Of a stretch of DNA of 61,632 nt, positions 43,490 to 52,598 are shown in pieces. The stretch comes from Roseateles sp. (lineage in GTDB: Bacteria; Pseudomonadota; Gammaproteobacteria; Burkholderiales; Burkholderiaceae_C). The DNA is taken from contig NZ_JAFAGT010000107.1 of the NCBI RefSeq assembly GCF_019237615.1, positions 1 to 61,632 of the forward strand, read 5' to 3'. The first letter of the stretch is position 1. Every line of letters begins with the position of its first letter. Made by a program: the position numbers and the translations under genes. The notes under the pieces were generated by a model. The model did not search any database. It was not told the DNA's origin and was given only the letters and a program-made list of their open reading frames with translations.

Positions 43490-45370
43490 ATGACCAAGCA
43501 AACCCACGCCTTCCAGGCCGAGGTCAAGCAGATCCTGCACCTCGTCACCCACTCGCTGTACTCCAACAAGGAGATCTTTCTGCGCGAACTGGTGTCCAAC
43601 GCCAGCGACGCCTGCGACAAGCTGCGCTTCGAGGCGCTGGACAACGCTGCGCTGTGGGCGGACCAGACCGACCTGGAGGTGCGCGTCAGCTTCGACGAGG
43701 CCGCCAGGACGCTGACCATCAGCGACAACGGCATCGGCATGAGCGCCGACGAAGCCGCCGCCCACCTGGGCACCATCGCCAAGAGCGGCACGCGCGAGTT
43801 CATGGCCAAGCTGGAGGGCGACCAGAAGAAGGACGCCCAGCTGATCGGCCAGTTCGGCGTGGGCTTCTACTCCGGCTTCATCGTCGCCGACCGGATCACG
43901 GTGGAGACGCGCCGCGCCGGGCTGCCGGCCGACCAGGGCGTGCGCTGGAGCAGCGAGGGCACCGGCGAGTACGAGCTGGAGACCATCACCAAGGCCGGCC
44001 GCGGCACCGACGTCATCCTGCACCTGCGCGAGGGCGAGGAGGAGTTCCTGAAGACCTGGCGCGTCAGGTCGACGATCGCCAAGTACAGCGACCACATCTC
44101 GCTACCCATCCTGATGAAGAAGGAGACCTGGGACGCGGAGGCCGCCAAGCAGGTCGTCACCGACGAATGGGAGCCGGTCAACAAGGCCTCGGCGCTGTGG
44201 AGCCGCAGCAAGAGCGACGTCACGCAGGAACAGTACGAGGAGTTCTACAAGCAGATCAGCCACGACAGCGAGGCTCCGCTGGCCTACACGCACAACCGCG
44301 TGGAAGGCCGCAGCGAGTACACGCAGCTGCTCTACATCCCGCAGAAGGCGCCCTTCGACCTGTGGAACCGCGACAAGCGCGGCGGCGTGAAGCTGTATGT
44401 GAAGCGCGTCTTCATCATGGACGACGCCGAGGCGCTGATGCCGGTCTACCTGCGCTTCGTCAAGGGCGTCATCGATTCGGCCGACCTGCCGCTGAACGTC
44501 TCCCGCGAACTGCTGCAGGAAAGCCGCGACGTGAAGGCCATCCGCGAGGGCTCGACCAAGCGCGTGCTGGGCATGCTGGAGTCGCTGGCCAACAGCGAAG
44601 ACCAGGCCGAGAGGGACAAGTACGCCGCCTTCTGGACCGACTTCGGTCAGGTGCTGAAGGAAGGCATTGGCGAAGACCACCAGAACCAGGAGCGCCTGGC
44701 CAAGCTGTTCCGCTTCGCGTCCACGCAGGCCGACGAAGGCGTATCGCTGGCCGACTATCTGGGCCGCATGAAGGATGGCCAGGACGTCATCTACTACATC
44801 ACCGCCGACTCCCTGGCCGCCGCCAAGCACAGCCCGCAACTGGAGATCTTCCGCAAGAAGGGCATCGAGGTGCTGCTGCTGGTGGACCGCGTGGACGAGT
44901 GGATGCTGAGCCACCTCTACGAGTTCGAGGGCAAGTCGCTGCAGTCCGTCGCCAAGGGTGCCGTGGACCTGGGCAAGCTGCAGGACGAGGACGAGAAGAA
45001 GAAGGCCGAGGAGACCGCCGAGAGCCTGAAGCCGCTGCTGGACAAGCTCAAGGACGCGCTGAAGGACCGCGCCAAGGACGTGCGCGTGACGACCCGCCTG
45101 GTCGACTCGCCGGCCTGCATCGTCGTGGAAGAGGGCGACATGAGCGGCCACCTGGCGCGGCTGCTGAAGCAGGCGGGCCAGAGCGCGCCCATTGCCAAGC
45201 CCACGCTGGAGATCAACGCCGAGCATGCGCTGGTCAAGAAGCTGGACGGTAGCGCCCACTTCGACGACCTGGCCCAGGTCCTGTTCGACCAGGCCGTGCT
45301 GGCCGAGGGCGGGCATCTGGAAGACCCGGCCGCCTACGTGAAGCGCGTCAACGCGTTGCTGACGGGCTGA
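43490..45370 (+). CDS. htpG: Molecular chaperone HtpG (Hsp90)
   Basis: 626 residues. Hsp90-family ATP-driven chaperone dimer. GHKL ATPase motifs: [45 protein letters not shown]; middle-domain catalytic Arg region [10 protein letters not shown]. The linker is short, as in bacteria. A sigma-32-like promoter precedes it. Full length, with no frame faults. Confidence 0.98.
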   Translation: MTKQTHAFQAEVKQILHLVTHSLYSNKEIFLRELVSNASDACDKLRFEALDNAALWADQTDLEVRVSFDEAARTLTISDNGIGMSADEAAAHLGTIAKSGTREFMAKLEGDQKKDAQLIGQFGVGFYSGFIVADRITVETRRAGLPADQGVRWSSEGTGEYELETITKAGRGTDVILHLREGEEEFLKTWRVRSTIAKYSDHISLPILMKKETWDAEAAKQVVTDEWEPVNKASALWSRSKSDVTQEQYEEFYKQISHDSEAPLAYTHNRVEGRSEYTQLLYIPQKAPFDLWNRDKRGGVKLYVKRVFIMDDAEALMPVYLRFVKGVIDSADLPLNVSRELLQESRDVKAIREGSTKRVLGMLESLANSEDQAERDKYAAFWTDFGQVLKEGIGEDHQNQERLAKLFRFASTQADEGVSLADYLGRMKDGQDVIYYITADSLAAAKHSPQLEIFRKKGIEVLLLVDRVDEWMLSHLYEFEGKSLQSVAKGAVDLGKLQDEDEKKKAEETAESLKPLLDKLKDALKDRAKDVRVTTRLVDSPACIVVEEGDMSGHLARLLKQAGQSAPIAKPTLEINAEHALVKKLDGSAHFDDLAQVLFDQAVLAEGGHLEDPAAYVKRVNALLTG

Positions 45371-45448
45371 GCGGCCGCGGTCCGCGCCGCCGGCACGCCA
45401 AGGCGGGGGCCTGGAAACGGTCATGCGGGGCGGTTAGGCTGCGCCGCC

Positions 45449-46273
45449 ATGCGCCGTCTCCCCCTCGTCCTGTCGGCCGCCCTCGCCATTGCCGGCTGCG
45501 CCGCACCGCTGCCCACTCAGACGGTGGCGCTCGGCGCCACCCGCATCGCCTATCTGCAGACCGGCGGCGGCCCGCCGCTCGCGGTGTTCCAGTCCGGCCT
45601 GGGTGACGGCAAGGACGTCTGGGCCGCCGTCATCCGCCGCGTCGTGCCTGACGTGGCCGTCTTCGCCTACGACCGCCCCGGCTATGGCGACAGCAGCGCC
45701 GCGCCGGCCGCCGCCACGGCGCCGCCGCGCGATCCCTGCACGATCGCCCATGAGCTGCACCTCGCGCTTCAGGTTGCCGGGCAGCGCCCGCCCTACATCC
45801 TCGTCGGCCATTCCATAGGCGGCCTCTACCAATACGCCTTCGCCAGGCTCTACCCGGCCGAGGTCGCCGCCGTGCTGCTCGTCGACCCCACCCATCCCGA
45901 CCATTGGGTGCGCATGCAGCGCGAGGCACCGGCCGCCGCGCGCATCGCGGGCGGCATGCGCATGGCTGCCTTCAGCCCCGTCATGCGCGCCGAGTTCGAC
46001 GCCCAGGCGCTGACCGGCTGCGCCGTCGAACTCGACGCCCGGCCGCCGCCGATCCTGCCGGTGAGGCTGCTCGTGCGTTCCAGCTTCGGCCTGGCCGAGA
46101 CGGGCGCGTTCGAGAGTCTGGTGCGCCGCCTGGAGAAGGGCTGGCCCGGACTGCTGCCGGGCACCACGCGCCGCCAGGTGGAGGGCGCCGGGCACTACAT
46201 CCAGAAGGACCGCCCCGACGTCGTCGCCGACGAGCTGCTGGCGCTGGCCCGGGCGGTGCCGCGCCGGCCCTGA
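45449..46273 (+). CDS. Alpha/beta hydrolase lipoprotein
   Basis: 274 residues with a lipoprotein signal (SAALAIAGC, lipid Cys at 17). Nucleophile elbow LVGHSIGGLYQYAF, probable acid in LLVDPTHPDHW or later, and His in GAGHYIQKDRPD. Envelope-anchored esterase/lipase-like enzyme; substrate unknown. Standing 79 bases after htpG, probably with its own promoter. Confidence 0.85.
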   Translation: MRRLPLVLSAALAIAGCAAPLPTQTVALGATRIAYLQTGGGPPLAVFQSGLGDGKDVWAAVIRRVVPDVAVFAYDRPGYGDSSAAPAAATAPPRDPCTIAHELHLALQVAGQRPPYILVGHSIGGLYQYAFARLYPAEVAAVLLVDPTHPDHWVRMQREAPAAARIAGGMRMAAFSPVMRAEFDAQALTGCAVELDARPPPILPVRLLVRSSFGLAETGAFESLVRRLEKGWPGLLPGTTRRQVEGAGHYIQKDRPDVVADELLALARAVPRRP

Positions 46274-46388
46274 TCGGCGTTCTTTACACGGTTCTGTTAC
46301 GGTTTTGCTACAACTCCCCCGCAAGCGGGCTTCCACCTCGGGCGGCTCGCGGCTACGCTCCTAGGGTTTTTACCGAGTTCTGCGCTTC

Positions 46389-46997
46389 ATGGTCCAGATT
46401 GAGTTCAGCGAGTCCGTCGCCGCCGTGCCGGCAGCCATGCTCACCCGCCGCCTGGTGCTGCGCCCACCCCGGGACAGCGATCTGGACACCCTGGCCGCAT
46501 TGCATGCCGACCCGGCGGTGAACCGCTTCTGTGCCGCGGCCACGCCGCAGGGGCAGGCGGCGGTCGAGGCCCAGTTGCAAGCCTGGATCGCACATTGGCA
46601 GGCCCATGGCTTCGGCCACTGGGCCATTGCCGAGCGCGACCAGCCCGACACGCTGATCGGCTTTGGCGGCCTGATGAATCGCAGCGTCGCCGGCCATGCC
46701 GGCCTCTACCTCTATTACAGGATCACGCCCCAGGCCTGGGGCCGCGGGCTGGCGTCCGAGATGTCGCAGTACGCCATCTGCCAGGCCTTCGAGCAGCGCC
46801 ACGAGGGGGCCGTCGTCGCCGCCGTGCTGCCGAACAACGTGCCCACGCGCAAGACGCTGGAGGGCCTGGGCCTGCGCCTCAAGGGGTCGCTGTCCGACGG
46901 CCCCGGCAGCGCCGCGGCATTGCTCTACGAGCTGGGCGCCGAACGCTGGGCGACGCTGCCTCGTGGCGAACCCGAAGCGGTCGCCTTCGCCGCCTGA
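46389..46997 (+). CDS. GNAT family N-acetyltransferase (RimJ/RimL-like)
   Basis: 202 residues. Opening TRRLVLRPPRDSDLDTLAAL is typical of the RimJ/RimL subgroup; the acetyl-CoA site is ITPQAWGRGLASEM, and VLPNNVPTRKTLEGLGLRL is the following helix. Target amine unknown. The last 73 bases overlap the 3' end of the convergent Crp/Fnr gene. A 115-base AT-richer gap upstream (46274-46388) likely has its promoter. Confidence 0.88.
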   Translation: MVQIEFSESVAAVPAAMLTRRLVLRPPRDSDLDTLAALHADPAVNRFCAAATPQGQAAVEAQLQAWIAHWQAHGFGHWAIAERDQPDTLIGFGGLMNRSVAGHAGLYLYYRITPQAWGRGLASEMSQYAICQAFEQRHEGAVVAAVLPNNVPTRKTLEGLGLRLKGSLSDGPGSAAALLYELGAERWATLPRGEPEAVAFAA

Positions 46998-47719
46998 TGC
47001 GGCCCGTCGCCGGGCGAAAAGCCGCGCAGGCCGAGTAGATCCAGGACGCGCAGTCCGCCGTATTCGATGCGGATGAGGCCCTCGGCCGACAACCGGCACA
47101 GCGCCTGGTTCACGCGCTGGCGCGACAGCCCGACCAGATAGCCCAGCTCCTGCTGCGTGATGCGCAGGCCCTTGCCCACGCCCGGATACAGCGTCGGGTG
47201 GAAGAGGGCGGCGAGGTTGCGCGCCACGCGCACGTCGGGGTCGTGGATGCGGTCCGTCTCGCGCGCGGCGATGAACTGGCCCAGGCGCTCGTTCAGTTGG
47301 TCCAGCACGAAGCGGTTGAAGGCGATGCTGCCGTCCAGCAGCGCATGGAAGCTGTCCAGCGGCAGGCCGGCGACGATGCTGGGCCGCAGGGCCTGGATGT
47401 TGTAGCGGTAGCTCTCGCGCTTGAGCAGCGTGCCCTCGCCGAACCAGCCGCCCGGCGGGATGCCGGTGAAGGTGACGGCCTGGCCGGTCGAGTCGTCGTT
47501 GTTCATCTTCAGCAGGCCGTCGACGACGCCGAACCAGAAGTTGGCGGGCCGGCCGATGCGGCACAGGCGCTCGCCAGGCTCGGCATCCGCGACCTCCAGC
47601 GCCGCGACGGCATGCCCGCGCTGCGGGCCGTCGAGCAGCTTCAGCCAGGGGATGGCGTCCAGCTCGGCCGGCGTCGGGCGGCGCGCGCGCTGGCGCAGGC
47701 TCAAGGGGGCGTCGGCCAT
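46925..47719 (-). CDS. Crp/Fnr family transcriptional regulator
   Basis: 264 residues from ATG 47719. Cyclic-nucleotide-binding-like beta-roll (ANFWFGVVDGLLKMNNDD, GGWFGEGTLLKRESYRYN) and a winged helix with ELGYLVGLSRQRVNQALCRL. No Cys cluster for an Fe-S centre. The C-terminal 35 or so residues extend past the usual end and are antisense to the GNAT gene. Divergent from the FadD-Liv operon, so it probably controls it; PAS-like or lipid effectors have been reported in relatives, but here none can be named. Confidence 0.9.
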   Translation of the reverse strand: MADAPLSLRQRARRPTPAELDAIPWLKLLDGPQRGHAVAALEVADAEPGERLCRIGRPANFWFGVVDGLLKMNNDDSTGQAVTFTGIPPGGWFGEGTLLKRESYRYNIQALRPSIVAGLPLDSFHALLDGSIAFNRFVLDQLNERLGQFIAARETDRIHDPDVRVARNLAALFHPTLYPGVGKGLRITQQELGYLVGLSRQRVNQALCRLSAEGLIRIEYGGLRVLDLLGLRGFSPGDGPHQAAKATASGSPRGSVAQRSAPSS

Positions 47720-47777
47720 GGTGGGCGGCTGGGGCGGGAAAGTCTGGGCCGTGAAGACCCGTAAATTGTCGTCGTAC

Positions 47778-47793
47778 TGACAGATCGGCGTCA
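47778..47793. promoter_or_regulatory. Candidate operator in the Crp/FadD divergent region
   Basis: TGACAGATCGGCGTCA is an interrupted palindrome TGAC-N8-GTCA midway between the Crp/Fnr gene and the ligase gene. It loosely resembles Crp/Fnr-type half sites. No other copy was found, and four-base arms can occur by chance. Confidence 0.25.
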
Positions 47794-47854
47794 AAGTCCC
47801 GATCAGAATGGGCTCACAGACGGGGGTGCCAGCCCCTGCACCGGAGACAGCTTG

Positions 47855-49801
47855 GTGGACACCTTCCCGCGGCTCCTGCTAGCCCACGCGGCCCAAAGGC
47901 CCGACGCGCCCGCACTGCGCGAGAAGGCCTTCGGCGTCTGGCAGACACTGCCGTGGGCCCAGCTCGCGACGCTGGTACAGGAGCTGGCCCTGGGCCTGGC
48001 GGCCGCGGGGCTGCGCCGTGGCGAGCATCTCGTCGTCGTCGGCGAAAACCGCCCGCGGCTCTACGCCAGCATGCTGGCCGCCCAGTCCCTTGGCGCCGTG
48101 CCGGTGCCGCTGTACCAGGATGCGGTCGCCGCCGAGTTCGTCTTCCCGCTGAACAACGCGGAGATCGCCTTCGCCGTCGTCGAGGACCAGGAGCAGGTCG
48201 ACAAATTGCTGGAACTGCGCGAGCTTGTGCCCCAGCTCAAGCGCATCTGGTTCGACGACCCGCGCGGTCTGCGCAATTACGACGAAACGGGCCTCGCGTC
48301 GCTGGACGAGCTGATCGAGCAGGGCCGCGCGGCCCGCGTGCAGCGGCCCGATTTCTTCGCGGCCGAGGTGGCGGCCGGCCGGCCCGACGACGTTGCCGCG
48401 CTGTTCTTCACCTCGGGCACGACGGGAAACCCCAAGGGCGTCATCCACACGCATGCCTCGCTGATCGACCGCGCGCGCGCCGGCCAGCGCTTTGACAAGC
48501 TCACCGAGCGCGAGGAGGTGCTGGCCTACCTGCCGCCGGCCTGGATAGGCCAGAACATCTTCAGCTTCGCGCAGTGGCTGGCGGTGGGCTATGTCGTCAA
48601 TTGCCCGGAATCGGCGTCGACGGTCAGCATCGACCTGAAGGAGGTGGGCCCCACCTACTACTTCGCACCGCCGCGCGTCTTCGAGGGCCTGCTGACGACG
48701 GTGATGATCCGCATGGAGGACGCCGCCGCCCCCAAGCGCTGGCTGTTCGGGCGCTGCATGGAGCTGGCCCGCCGGGTCGGCACGCGGCTGATGGATGGTC
48801 AGCCCGTGGGCCTGTGGGACCGTCTCGCCTATGCACTGGGCAATGTGCTGATCTACGGTCCTCTGCGCAACACGCTGGGCTTCTCGCGCGTGCGCGTCGC
48901 CTACACGGCCGGTGAGGCCATAGGCCCGGACCTGTTCAGTTTCTACCGCGCGATCGGCATCAACCTGAAGCAGCTCTACGGCTCGACCGAGACGGCCGTG
49001 TTCGTCTGCCTGCAGCCCGACCACGAGGCCCGCGCCGACACGGTGGGCGTGCCCATAACGGGCGTTGAGATCAAGCTCACCGACGACGGCGAGCTGCTGG
49101 TGCGCTCGCCGGGCCTGCTCAAGGGCTATTACAAGAACGAGGCCGCCACGCGCGAGGCGCTGACGGCGGACGGCTGGTTCCACACGGGCGACGCCGGCTT
49201 CCTGACTCCCGGCGGCCACCTGAAGATCATCGACCGCGCCAAGGACGTGGGCCGGCTGTCGGGCGGCGCCTTCGATGGCGCGATGTTCGCGCCCAAGTAC
49301 GTGGAGAACAAGCTGAAGTTCTTCCCGCACATCAAGGAGGCGGTCTGCTTCGGCGACCGCCGCGAGAAGGTTTGCGCCTTCGTCAACATCGACTTCGAGG
49401 CGGTGGGCAACTGGGCCGAACGCCGCAACCTGCCCTACGCCGGCTACACCGACCTGGCCGGTCGTGCAGAGGTCTACGAGCTCATCCTCGACTGCGTCGA
49501 GAAGGTCAACGCCGACCTGGCCCGGGACGAGCTGCTGGCCGGCAGCCAGATCAGCCGCTTCCTGGTGCTGCACAAGGAGTTGGACGCCGACGACGGTGAG
49601 CTGACCCGCACGCGCAAGGTGCGCCGCGGCGCCATCGCCGAGAAGTACGGCGTGCTGATCGCCGCGCTGTACGACGGCAAGGGGTCGCAGCACATCGCGA
49701 CGCAGGTGAAGTTCGAGGACGGCCGCACGGCCATGATCGCGGCGGACCTGCGCATCGTCGAAGCCCGGACCTTTCCGGCCGTGAAGGCGGTGGCCGCATG
49801 A
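47855..49801 (+). CDS. Long-chain acyl-CoA synthetase-like AMP-binding protein
   Basis: About 648 residues from GTG 47855 (TTG at 47852 also possible; GGAG eight bases upstream favours GTG). P-loop LFFTSGTTGNPKGVIHTHAS, adenylate motif LYGSTETAVF and GWFHTGDAGF are intact. It activates a carboxylic acid to its CoA thioester. As the first gene of an operon with a complete Liv-type importer, its substrate is likely what the importer brings in. The size and C-terminal part resemble the AMP-forming ligases found in similar betaproteobacterial Liv clusters. Confidence 0.9.
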   Translation: MDTFPRLLLAHAAQRPDAPALREKAFGVWQTLPWAQLATLVQELALGLAAAGLRRGEHLVVVGENRPRLYASMLAAQSLGAVPVPLYQDAVAAEFVFPLNNAEIAFAVVEDQEQVDKLLELRELVPQLKRIWFDDPRGLRNYDETGLASLDELIEQGRAARVQRPDFFAAEVAAGRPDDVAALFFTSGTTGNPKGVIHTHASLIDRARAGQRFDKLTEREEVLAYLPPAWIGQNIFSFAQWLAVGYVVNCPESASTVSIDLKEVGPTYYFAPPRVFEGLLTTVMIRMEDAAAPKRWLFGRCMELARRVGTRLMDGQPVGLWDRLAYALGNVLIYGPLRNTLGFSRVRVAYTAGEAIGPDLFSFYRAIGINLKQLYGSTETAVFVCLQPDHEARADTVGVPITGVEIKLTDDGELLVRSPGLLKGYYKNEAATREALTADGWFHTGDAGFLTPGGHLKIIDRAKDVGRLSGGAFDGAMFAPKYVENKLKFFPHIKEAVCFGDRREKVCAFVNIDFEAVGNWAERRNLPYAGYTDLAGRAEVYELILDCVEKVNADLARDELLAGSQISRFLVLHKELDADDGELTRTRKVRRGAIAEKYGVLIAALYDGKGSQHIATQVKFEDGRTAMIAADLRIVEARTFPAVKAVAA

Positions 49802-50577
49802 AGAAGATCGGCGGCGTCGTCCTCGACGTGAAGAACATCTCGCTGGCCTTTGGCGGCGTGAAGGCGCTGACCGACATCAGCTTCGACGTCCGCGAGCATG
49901 AGATCCGCGCCATCATCGGCCCCAACGGTGCCGGCAAGAGCTCGATGCTGAACTGCATCAACGGCGTCTACCAGCCGCAGCAGGGCAGCGTGACGCTGCG
50001 CGGCAAGACCTACCGCGGCATGAGCCCTCGCCAGGTCGCGGAGATGGGTGTGGCCCGCACCTTCCAGAACCTGGCCTTGTTCAAGGGCATGAGCGTGCTG
50101 GACAACATCATGACCGGGCGCAACCTGCGCATGCGTCGTGGCCTGTTCTGGCAGGCCCTGCACCTGGGGCCGGCGCGGCGCGAGGAGACCGAGCAGCGCG
50201 CGCATGCCGAGCGCATCATCGACTTCCTCGAGATCCAGGCGCACCGCAAGACGCCCGTGGGGCGGCTGCCCTATGGCCTGCAAAAGCGCGTGGACCTGGG
50301 CCGGGCGCTGGCCATGGAACCCAGCCTGCTGCTGCTGGACGAGCCCATGGCCGGCATGAACGTCGAGGAGAAGCAGGACATGTGTCGCTTCATCCTGGAC
50401 GTGAACGACGAATTCGGCACCACCATCGTGCTGATCGAGCACGACATGGGCGTCGTCATGGACATCTCGGACCGCGTCGTCGTTCTCGACTACGGCAGGA
50501 AGATCGGCGACGGTGCGCCCGACGAGGTGCGCAGCAGCGAGGACGTGGTTCGCGCCTACCTGGGGGTGAGCCAGTGA
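49798..50577 (+). CDS. livG: Branched-chain-type ABC transporter ATPase (LivG)
   Basis: 259 residues. Walker A GPNGAGKSS, degenerate signature PYGLQKRVDLGRAL (in place of LSGGQ), Walker B LLLLDEPMAGMN and switch His in LIEHDMGVVM. The DNA overlaps the ligase gene by four bases. It is one of the two ATPases of a LivFGHMK-type importer. Confidence 0.94.
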   Translation: MKKIGGVVLDVKNISLAFGGVKALTDISFDVREHEIRAIIGPNGAGKSSMLNCINGVYQPQQGSVTLRGKTYRGMSPRQVAEMGVARTFQNLALFKGMSVLDNIMTGRNLRMRRGLFWQALHLGPARREETEQRAHAERIIDFLEIQAHRKTPVGRLPYGLQKRVDLGRALAMEPSLLLLDEPMAGMNVEEKQDMCRFILDVNDEFGTTIVLIEHDMGVVMDISDRVVVLDYGRKIGDGAPDEVRSSEDVVRAYLGVSQ

Positions 50578-51506
50578 TGGGCCCGTTCCTCGAAACCCTG
50601 ATCGGCGGACTGATGTCCGGCATGCTGTATTCGCTGATCGCGCTGGGCTTCGTGCTGATCTTCAAGGCCAGCGGCGTCTTCAACTTTGCGCAGGGCGCGA
50701 TGGTGTTGTTCGCGGCGCTCGCGATGGCGCGCTTTGCCGAATGGCTGCCGGCGCTGACCGGCCTGGACGGCAAGCTGGTCGTCAACGCGCTGGCCTTCGT
50801 CGGCGCGCTGGCGGTGATGGTGGTCGTTGCCTGGCTGGTGGAGCGGTTGGCGCTGTCCCGGCTCGTCAACCAGGAGGGCATCACGCTGCTGATGGCCACT
50901 CTGGGCATTGCCTATCTGCTCGAAGGCGCCGGCCAGATGCTGTTCGGCAACGACATCTACAAGATCGACATCGGCCTGCCCAAGGACCCGATGTTCCTGT
51001 TCGAGCAGACGTTTGAAGGCGGTGTCCTCGTCAGCAAGGAAGACCTCTACGCGGCGTTGATCGCGGCGGCGCTGGTCGCCGGTCTGAGCCTGTTCTTCCA
51101 GAAGACCGCCATCGGCCGCGCGCTGCGCGCGGTGGCAGACGACCACCAGGCCGCGCAGAGCATAGGCATCCCGCTGTCCCGCATCTGGGTCATCGTCTGG
51201 AGCGTGGCGGGCTTTGTCGCGCTGGTGGCGGGCATGATCTGGGGCAGCAAGCTGGGGGTGCAGTTCTCGCTGTCGCTGGTCGCGTTGAAGGCGCTTCCTG
51301 TGGTCATCCTGGGCGGTCTCACCAGCGTGCCCGGCGCCATCGTGGGCGGCTTGCTGATCGGAGTGGGCGAGAAGCTGTCGGAGGCGTATCTAGGACCGGC
51401 GCTCGGTGGCGGCATCGAGTACTGGTTCGGCTATGTCCTGGTGCTCGTGGTGTTGCTCGTCAGGCCTCAGGGGCTGTTCGGCGAGAAGATCATCGACAGG
51501 GTCTGA
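50577..51506 (+). CDS. livH: Branched-chain-type ABC permease (LivH)
   Basis: 309 residues with about eight membrane spans; family motifs GMLYSLIALGFVLIFKASGV near the start and ALRAVADDHQAAQSIGIPLS in the ATPase-contact loop. GTG (50574) and ATG (50577) are both possible; ATG overlaps the livG stop in TGATG. Pairs with LivM to form the channel. Confidence 0.94.
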   Translation: MGPFLETLIGGLMSGMLYSLIALGFVLIFKASGVFNFAQGAMVLFAALAMARFAEWLPALTGLDGKLVVNALAFVGALAVMVVVAWLVERLALSRLVNQEGITLLMATLGIAYLLEGAGQMLFGNDIYKIDIGLPKDPMFLFEQTFEGGVLVSKEDLYAALIAAALVAGLSLFFQKTAIGRALRAVADDHQAAQSIGIPLSRIWVIVWSVAGFVALVAGMIWGSKLGVQFSLSLVALKALPVVILGGLTSVPGAIVGGLLIGVGEKLSEAYLGPALGGGIEYWFGYVLVLVVLLVRPQGLFGEKIIDRV

Positions 51507-51508
51507 CG

Positions 51509-52573
51509 ATGTTTTATCGAGAGAACGGCCAGTTCAAGACGAGCTACGCGGCGGACAGCCAGATCCTGCCCATTCGCCAGGACCGCATCGGCATGGCGCT
51601 GTTGCTCGGCGTCGCCTTCGTCGTCGTGCCACTGCTGTCCAGCGAGTACCTGCTGCGCGCCATCCTCATCCCCTTCCTGATCCTGTCGCTGGCGGCGTTG
51701 GGGCTGAACGTGCTGGTGGGCTATTGCGGCCAGATCTCGCTGGGCTCGGGCGCCTTCATGGCCGTCGGAGCCTACGTGGCCTACAACTGCCAGGCGCGCG
51801 TGGAGGGCATGCCACTGATCGTCGCGCTGCTGGCCGGCGGCCTGGGCGCGACGGTGCTGGGCGTGGCCTTCGGCCTGCCGTCGCTGCGCATCAAGGGGCT
51901 GTATCTCGCGGTCGCGACGCTGGCGGCGCAGTTCTTCGTCGACTGGGCCTGTCTGCGGCTGAAATGGGTCACCAACGATTCGACCTCGGGCTCGGTCGGC
52001 ATCGCCCACCTCGACGTCGCGGGCTTCAGCGTCGAGTCGCCCGCCGCGCGCTACCTGCTGTGCCTGGGCTTCGTCGTCGTCTTCGCGCTGGCCACCAAGA
52101 ACCTCGTGCGCGGCCACATCGGCCGCTCCTGGATGGCCATGCGCGACATGGACGTGGCGGCGGCCGTCATCGGCATCCGTCCCATGCAGGCCAAGCTCAG
52201 CGCGTTCGCGGTGTCCAGCTTCATCATCGGCGTGGCCGGCGCGCTGTGGGGCTTCGTGCACCTGGGTTCCTGGGAGCCGGCGGCCTTTGGCATCAACCGC
52301 TCCTTCGACCTGCTGTTCATGGTCATCATCGGCGGCCTGGGCTCCATCTCCGGCGCCTTCTTCGGTGCGGCATTCATCGTCGTGCTGCCGTTGGTCCTGG
52401 ACAAGCTGCCCTACTGGACAGGCCTGCCGATGGACACCGCCACGGCTTCGCATCTGGCGCTGATGATCTTCGGCGCCCTCATCGTGTTCTTCCTCATCAA
52501 GGAACCGCACGGCCTCGCGCGACTCTGGGCGACTGCCAAGGAAAAGCTCAGACTCTGGCCATTTCCCCACTGA
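51509..52573 (+). CDS. livM: Branched-chain-type ABC permease (LivM)
   Basis: 354 residues. An N-terminal cytosolic tail, then membrane spans with ALGLNVLVGYCGQISLGSGA and the contact loop SWMAMRDMDVAAAVIGIRPM. C-terminal YLIFG-like segment ends in a basic tail. Begins two bases after livH. Completes the permease pair. Confidence 0.94.
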   Translation: MFYRENGQFKTSYAADSQILPIRQDRIGMALLLGVAFVVVPLLSSEYLLRAILIPFLILSLAALGLNVLVGYCGQISLGSGAFMAVGAYVAYNCQARVEGMPLIVALLAGGLGATVLGVAFGLPSLRIKGLYLAVATLAAQFFVDWACLRLKWVTNDSTSGSVGIAHLDVAGFSVESPAARYLLCLGFVVVFALATKNLVRGHIGRSWMAMRDMDVAAAVIGIRPMQAKLSAFAVSSFIIGVAGALWGFVHLGSWEPAAFGINRSFDLLFMVIIGGLGSISGAFFGAAFIVVLPLVLDKLPYWTGLPMDTATASHLALMIFGALIVFFLIKEPHGLARLWATAKEKLRLWPFPH

Positions 52574-52598
52574 TACCCACAACGACAGGAGACAGCTC

